From NCBI GenBank assembly GCA_016293225.1, contig JAEDEQ010000059.1, positions 1-10,417 on the forward strand: a stretch of 10,417 nt of DNA, read 5' to 3'. The position numbers and the translations under genes are program-made. The notes below the pieces were generated by a model. That model was not told the origin of the DNA and searched no databases. It saw nothing but the letters and a program-made list of their open reading frames with translations. The DNA is from Clostridiaceae bacterium (lineage in GTDB: Bacteria; Bacillota; Clostridia; Oscillospirales; Acutalibacteraceae). Positions 6,221-10,417 of the stretch are shown one piece after another; the first letter of the stretch is position 1, and every line of letters starts with the position of its first letter.

Positions 6221-7034
6221 AAATTAAGCTTCCGAAATAATGATTGAGAACGATAACCCCGGCAAGCGAAACAGCAAAAACGCCGAGCGAAACAAAGTCT
6301 CCGGAATGAAGCTTCATCTGCTTCATGCGCGTTCTGCCCTCTCCGCCGTGGTAACAGCGGCAGGTCATTGCAAAGGAAAGCTCATACGCGCGCCTGAACG
6401 CCGAAACAAAAAGCGGTATGAGTATCGGTATCATAGCTTTAACGCGATCCATGAATTTTCCGCTTTCAAAGTCCGCTCCCCTCGCCTTCTGAGCGTTCAT
6501 AATGCGCTCAATCTCCTCAATAAGGGTGGGAATGAATCGCAGCGCAAGCGTCATCATCATAGCAAGCGAATGGACGGGAATGTGGAGCAGGCCGAGCGGA
6601 GAAAGCAGCCTTTCAATGGCGTCGGTAAGCGCCGTGGGAACAGTCGCATAGGTCAGAAGCGAGCTGCACATAATCAGGCATATTATACGCACAGCCATAA
6701 ATATAGCTGTAAATATTCCCTTTGTTGTTATCGTAATTATCCGGAAGGAAACAAGCGTCGTTCCGCCGTCAATATAAAAAATGTTAAGTATAACAGTAAA
6801 CAGAATTATCGGCAATATCGGCTTAATGCTTTTGAAAAACATTTTGAACGGAACCTTTGAAAGAAGAACGGAAATTACGGTCAGCAAAAGCATCAGCGAC
6901 AGCGACAAAAAGTTTTTACAAAGGAAGATTATAACAATGAAAAGTATCGTCAGAATAATCTTCATCCGCGCGTCAAGGCGATGCACAAAGGAATCGCCCT
7001 TGTAATACTGTCCGATAGTAATATCACTGAGCAT
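6219..7034 (-). CDS. ecfT: Energy-coupling factor transporter transmembrane protein EcfT
   Basis: This is the T component of a group II ECF importer, the membrane scaffold that passes ATPase movement to a substrate-binding S protein. The 271 residues contain several strongly hydrophobic segments in the first 165 residues and a last helix near the C-terminus. Between them is the long cytoplasmic coupling region with the first ARG motif (Ala184-Arg185-Gly186 in NAQKARGADF). The second coupling motif reads C-R-C (225-227) followed by YHGGEGRTR, where A-R-G is textbook. Such variation is known in this family. The start has GGAGG 7 or 8 bases upstream, inside ecfA2, and the two genes overlap by 11 bases. 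The vitamin or metal carried depends on S components encoded elsewhere. Confidence 0.94.
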   Translation of the reverse strand: MLSDITIGQYYKGDSFVHRLDARMKIILTILFIVIIFLCKNFLSLSLMLLLTVISVLLSKVPFKMFFKSIKPILPIILFTVILNIFYIDGGTTLVSFRIITITTKGIFTAIFMAVRIICLIMCSSLLTYATVPTALTDAIERLLSPLGLLHIPVHSLAMMMTLALRFIPTLIEEIERIMNAQKARGADFESGKFMDRVKAMIPILIPLFVSAFRRAYELSFAMTCRCYHGGEGRTRMKQMKLHSGDFVSLGVFAVSLAGVIVLNHYFGSLI

Positions 7035-7899
7035 TGTTACCCCTCCTTTTAAGGAGCTTCAAAAGCTCTTTTTCCGCCTCGTCGGCGGTGTAGATGTCCG
7101 TTCTGACATCGTAGCCGGCATTCTTAAGCTTTAAGAAAAGCTGCGTAATCTGCGGAACATCAAGCCCCATTGAAACAAGCTCGCTCACATGAGAAAAAAC
7201 ATTTCTGACCGTATCGTAATATGCAAGGCGCGACTCGTTCATAACAAGAATTTTTGTTGCAATCTTTGCAATATCCTCCATGCTGTGTGAAACAACGATA
7301 ACGGTGCTGTTCGTTTTCTCTTTATAGCTGACAATAAGGTCAAGGACGGTTTTCCTGCCGATAGGATCAAGACCTGCGCAGGGTTCGTCCAGCACAAGCA
7401 CCTCCGGCTTCATTGCCATTACGCCCGCAATTGCAACGCGCCTTTTTTCGCCGCCCGAAAGATCAAACGGAGATTTTTCAAGATAGCTTTTATCAAGACC
7501 GACATATTCCACGGCCTCGCGGACGCGCAGATCAATCTCATTTTTGGAAAGTCCCATATTTTTCGGGCCGAAAGCAACGTCCTTTTCAACGGTATCCTCA
7601 AAAAGCTGATATTCGGGATACTGAAAGCACACGCCCACCTTGAAACGAACCGAGCGAATGTTCTTTTTATCCTGCCAGATGTCATTTCCGTCAAGGAAAA
7701 CACTGCCGCCGGTCGGCTTCAGAATTGCGTTAAAGTGCTCAACAAGGGTGCTTTTGCCGGAGCCTGTGTGGCCGATTATGCCCACAAGCTCCCCTTTATT
7801 GATTTTAATGTTAATATTATTGATAGCCGCTACCTCACTCGAAGTTCCTTTCGAGTAGAGAAAGCTCAATTCCTTTGTTTCAAGAACTACTGAGTCCAT
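7024..7899 (-). CDS. ecfA2: Energy-coupling factor transporter ATPase EcfA2
   Basis: This is the second ATPase of the ECF module, expected to pair with EcfA1 on the inner face of the membrane. All ABC motifs are intact over 291 residues: Walker A GHTGSGKST (43-51), Q-loop Gln93 in FQYPEYQLF, signature LSGGE (147-151), Walker B Asp171/Glu172 followed by CAGLDP, and switch His205. The FQYPEYQLF and DVAFGPKN strings and a C-terminal extension (about 225-291) are typical of EcfA proteins, and position after ecfA1 fits EcfA2. The ATG shares its A and T context with the ecfA1 stop (TAATG, one-base overlap), with GGAGG only 4 bases upstream, so translation is probably coupled. Confidence 0.95.
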   Translation of the reverse strand: MDSVVLETKELSFLYSKGTSSEVAAINNINIKINKGELVGIIGHTGSGKSTLVEHFNAILKPTGGSVFLDGNDIWQDKKNIRSVRFKVGVCFQYPEYQLFEDTVEKDVAFGPKNMGLSKNEIDLRVREAVEYVGLDKSYLEKSPFDLSGGEKRRVAIAGVMAMKPEVLVLDEPCAGLDPIGRKTVLDLIVSYKEKTNSTVIVVSHSMEDIAKIATKILVMNESRLAYYDTVRNVFSHVSELVSMGLDVPQITQLFLKLKNAGYDVRTDIYTADEAEKELLKLLKRRGNNAQ

Positions 7900-8747
7900 T
7901 ACGCCTCCAAAATTGCCCTGATATTTTCAAAAAGCTCGTCCATATCGAGCGCGTTGTCCGGTATTTTCACACCGTCTTTTGAAAGAATTTTTGAAAGATG
8001 TGTTGCCGGCGGAACGTCAAGACCTATCTTCCTTAGCTTATCTGCCTGCGAAAAGACCTCGCGCGGCGAAGAATCAAGAACAATCCTGCCCTTATCCATA
8101 ACAACAACGCGGTCGGCCTTTGCCGCCTCGTCCATATAATGCGTGATAAAAACAACGGTTATTCCGAACTCTTTGTTGAGCTTTTTGACGGTGCTCATAA
8201 CCTCGCGCCTTCCGCGCGGATCAAGCATAGCCGTCGGCTCATCAAGCACAATGCAGTCCGGTTTCATTGCAATTATGCCCGCAATGGCAACACGCTGCTT
8301 TTGTCCGCCGGAAAGCTTGTGCGGTTCAAAAAAGCGAAAATCATACATTCCGACATTTTTGAGCGCTTCATCAACGCGGCGTCTGATTTCTTTTGGTTCG
8401 ATTCCGAGATTTTCCGGGCCGAAAGCCACATCGTCTTCAACAATAGTCGCAACAATCTGATTATCGGGATTCTGAAAAACAACGCCGACTTTTTTGCGGA
8501 TATCAAGCGTTTTTTCTTCATCGGCAGTGTCAAAGCCGTCAACGAGAACCTTGCCCGATACCGGAACTTCAATAGCGTTGCAAAGCTTTGCAACCGTAGA
8601 TTTTCCGCAGCCGTTATGACCGAGAACGGCAACAAAGCTGCCCTTTTCAATTTTTAAATCAAAGTTTTCGATAACGTTATTGGAAACAACGCCCTCTTCA
8701 TTCGGATAGCCGAAGGTGACGCCTCTGAATTCAATAAAAGCAGACAT
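7899..8747 (-). CDS. ecfA1: Energy-coupling factor transporter ATPase EcfA1
   Basis: This is the first ECF ATPase, 282 residues. The motifs are Walker A GHNGCGKST (43-51), Q-loop Gln92 in FQNPDNQIV, signature LSGGQ (145-149), Walker B Asp169/Glu170 followed by TAMLDP, and switch His203 in THYMDEA. FQNPDNQ and GPENLG are typical of EcfA1. Cys47 replaces the more usual serine in the P-loop; the essential Lys49 is kept, so activity is expected. A C-terminal domain (about 225-282) should mediate dimerisation with EcfA2. The ATG at 8747 has GGAG 8 bases upstream. The gene begins 16 bases after the methyltransferase stop, consistent with one transcript. Confidence 0.95.
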   Translation of the reverse strand: MSAFIEFRGVTFGYPNEEGVVSNNVIENFDLKIEKGSFVAVLGHNGCGKSTVAKLCNAIEVPVSGKVLVDGFDTADEEKTLDIRKKVGVVFQNPDNQIVATIVEDDVAFGPENLGIEPKEIRRRVDEALKNVGMYDFRFFEPHKLSGGQKQRVAIAGIIAMKPDCIVLDEPTAMLDPRGRREVMSTVKKLNKEFGITVVFITHYMDEAAKADRVVVMDKGRIVLDSSPREVFSQADKLRKIGLDVPPATHLSKILSKDGVKIPDNALDMDELFENIRAILEA

Positions 8748-8763
8748 TAATAATTCTCCAAAA

Positions 8764-9627
8764 TTATTTTTTCCAAAAAGCGGACGCGCCGCACGGCAGA
8801 ATCATCTTGCTTTGCGTTACGGGAAGTCCGATTTCCGAGGAGGAAACCTTTCCGCCGAAACGCGGAACAACAACCGAGCCGAGAATATACTGCATTACGG
8901 ACGGCGAAAGTCCGGTGGTGTATGAATTTATAAGAACAGCTATTGAGCCGGAGTAAAGCAGCCTGCTGCAAAGCTCGACAAAACTATACACCTCGTCCTC
9001 AAGCTTCCAGACCTCTCCGCCCGGACCTCTGCCGTATGACGGCGGATCCATAATGATAATGTCATATCTGTTTCCGCGGCGGATTTCGCGCTGAACAAAT
9101 TTGATGCAGTCATCAACAATCCAGCGTACGCTTTTATCGGCAACAGAGCTTGAAGCTGCGTTCTCCTTTGCCCAGGCGACCATACCCTTTGAAGCGTCAA
9201 CATGAACAACGCTTGCGCCCTCCTTCAGGCAGGCAACGGTTGCGCCTCCGGTATAGGCAAAAAGATTGAGAACCTTTACGGGTCTTCCCGCTTCCCGAAT
9301 GAGCGTTCTTATCTCGTCCCAGTTGACCGCCTGCTCGGGAAAGATGCCCGTATGCTTAAAGCCCATTGTTTTGATGTTAAACGTAAGATCCTTATAGTCT
9401 ATTGACCAATACGGCGGAAGCTTTGTTTTAACCTCCCACGCTCCGCCGCCCGATTTGGAACGGTGATAAACCGCGTCCGCCTTTTTCCAGAGCGGATTGT
9501 TCTTCGGCGTTTTCCAGACAACCTGCGGATCGGGGCGGATAAGAATTATATTATTCCAGCGTTCGAGCCGTTCCCCGTCGGAGCAATCAATCAGTTCATA
9601 ATCTTTCCAGTCAAAAGTACTTCTCAT
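8764..9627 (-). CDS. Class I SAM-dependent methyltransferase, RlmI/RlmK-like, target unknown
   Basis: This protein of 287 residues has a Rossmann-type methyltransferase core. Motif I is VLNLFAYTGGAT (119-130), the next strand ends in the acidic VVHVDASKGMV (140-150), which should bind the SAM ribose, and motif IV is DPPSYG (194-199). The DPP-x-Y/F form and the overall order match the COG1092 group that includes the 23S rRNA methyltransferases RlmI (m5C) and RlmK (m7G). Unlike RlmI it has no N-terminal PUA domain: the first 80 residues form a short beta-rich region of another kind. RNA, most likely rRNA, is the expected substrate, but base and position cannot be told. The ATG is preceded by AAAGGA, which lies just beside the glmM stop, 11 bases away. 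Confidence 0.85.
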   Translation of the reverse strand: MRSTFDWKDYELIDCSDGERLERWNNIILIRPDPQVVWKTPKNNPLWKKADAVYHRSKSGGGAWEVKTKLPPYWSIDYKDLTFNIKTMGFKHTGIFPEQAVNWDEIRTLIREAGRPVKVLNLFAYTGGATVACLKEGASVVHVDASKGMVAWAKENAASSSVADKSVRWIVDDCIKFVQREIRRGNRYDIIIMDPPSYGRGPGGEVWKLEDEVYSFVELCSRLLYSGSIAVLINSYTTGLSPSVMQYILGSVVVPRFGGKVSSSEIGLPVTQSKMILPCGASAFWKK

Positions 9628-9638
9628 TTTTAATTCCT

Positions 9639-10417
9639 TTAAATCAACCGAAGTTTAATAACTTGAGCTATCTCTTTGGCAAGAGTGTCAATCTGCTTCT
9701 TGTTTTCGCCCTCAAGCATTACTCTGACAAGCGGTTCGGTGCCGGATACGCGGACAAGAACCCTGCCCGTGTCGCCGAGCTGCTTTTCAGCCTGAGCAAT
9801 GGCGTTTGCAACCTCTTCATCGTCCGCAAAGCGCGCCTTGCCCATTTTTGAAACGCGGACATTAATCATCGTCTGCGGATAAACCGTCATGCACGAAGCG
9901 AGCTCAGAAAGCTTTTTACCGGTCTTTTTCATAATTCTGAGCACCTGAAGAGCGGTAAGCTGACCGTCTCCCGTTGTTGCGTAGTCAAGAAAAATTACAT
10001 GACCTGACTGCTCGCCGCCTATCGAATAGCCGTTCTGAAGCATATTTTCAAGAACATAACGGTCGCCGACCTTGGTTGCAACGTAGTTTATTCCGACTTT
10101 GTCGCAATATTTGTTGAAGCCCATGTTGGTCATTACGGTAACGACCGCCGTGTCCTTTTTAAGCTTGTTTTCCGCTTTCATATATGTTGCGCAGATTGCA
10201 ATAATTTTATCGCCGTCAACAACCTCGCCGTTTTCGTCAACGGCAAGCATTCTGTCGGCGTCACCGTCAAAGGCAAAGCCGGCCTGAAGACCGTTTTCGG
10301 CAACAACCTTTTGCAGTGCTTCAATATGAGTTGAACCACAGTCTTTGTTGATATTCACTCCGTCCGGCAGGGCGGAAATAACGGTGCAGTCCGCTTTAAG
10401 GTCGGTAAAAAGCTTTT
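9639..10417 (-). CDS. glmM: Phosphoglucosamine mutase GlmM, 3' part only
   Basis: GlmM interconverts glucosamine-6-phosphate and glucosamine-1-phosphate on the way to UDP-GlcNAc for peptidoglycan. About 258 C-terminal residues are visible; the frame is open to the window edge, so roughly the first 190 residues, including the catalytic phosphoserine, lie outside. Visible family motifs are PDGVNINKDCGSTH, the metal-binding loop DGDADR (10251-10268), the sugar-binding GGEQSGH, and the phosphate-binding RVSGTEP near the C-terminus. These favour GlmM over other phosphohexomutases. A GTG at 10356-10358 is the internal valine of PDGVNIN and not a start. It is the first visible member of the long operon running down to the DUF5711-like gene. 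Confidence 0.95.
   Translation of the reverse strand, partial: KLFTDLKADCTVISALPDGVNINKDCGSTHIEALQKVVAENGLQAGFAFDGDADRMLAVDENGEVVDGDKIIAICATYMKAENKLKKDTAVVTVMTNMGFNKYCDKVGINYVATKVGDRYVLENMLQNGYSIGGEQSGHVIFLDYATTGDGQLTALQVLRIMKKTGKKLSELASCMTVYPQTMINVRVSKMGKARFADDEEVANAIAQAEKQLGDTGRVLVRVSGTEPLVRVMLEGENKKQIDTLAKEIAQVIKLRLI

Noticed and set aside
6208..6222. TTG at 6220-6222 as the truA start
   Set aside because: It overlaps the GAGG ribosome site that correctly spaces the ATG at 6210, and the four extra residues are not expected in TruA.
8139..8657. 172-codon open frame on the plus strand opposite ecfA1
   Set aside because: It is antisense to an ATPase gene with all motifs intact and has no ribosome site or recognisable domain.
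10356..10358. GTG as the start of a short glmM-like gene
   Set aside because: It is the valine codon of the conserved PDGVNIN motif, and the frame continues with matching GlmM sequence to the window edge.

Overview
The window looks like chromosomal DNA from a Gram-positive clostridial bacterium, probably near Oscillospiraceae/Ruminococcaceae. This is inferred from a zinc-finger Clp ATPase of ClpE type, an ecfA1-ecfA2-ecfT-truA block, strong GGAGG ribosome binding sites, and consensus sigma-A type promoters with 17-base spacers. The species cannot be fixed from the sequence alone. Every gene lies on the minus strand, so transcription runs from high to low coordinates. The content is core housekeeping. 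I see no transposase, integrase, CRISPR array, toxin-antitoxin pair or defence gene.

Reading in the direction of transcription, the first cluster begins beyond the right edge with glmM (only its 3' part is present). It continues through a PUA-less RlmI/RlmK-like methyltransferase, the two ATPases and the T subunit of an energy-coupling factor (ECF) vitamin/metal importer, the tRNA pseudouridine synthase truA, and a membrane-anchored DUF5711-like predicted propeller of unknown role. Gaps are 16 bases or less and several genes overlap, so this is probably one long operon. No S (substrate-binding) component is encoded here.

A near-consensus promoter at 4176-4204, overlaid by a 7-base inverted repeat, starts a second unit: cvpA, pgsA (CDP-alcohol phosphatidyltransferase) and a 773-residue ClpE-like AAA+ unfoldase. 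It ends at a strong hairpin at 335-365. A third unit is a single tRNA-Gln(CUG) gene with its own near-perfect promoter (238-266) and a terminator hairpin (88-122) that begins at the last base of the encoded CCA.

The genes together cover envelope building (glmM, pgsA, cvpA), vitamin uptake (ecf), RNA modification (truA, methyltransferase) and protein quality control (clpE). I found no convincing undescribed system. The best leads are the dyad over the cvpA promoter, the placement of a Clp unfoldase in a phospholipid operon without recognisable heat-shock operators, and the uncharacterised DUF5711-like gene between truA and cvpA.
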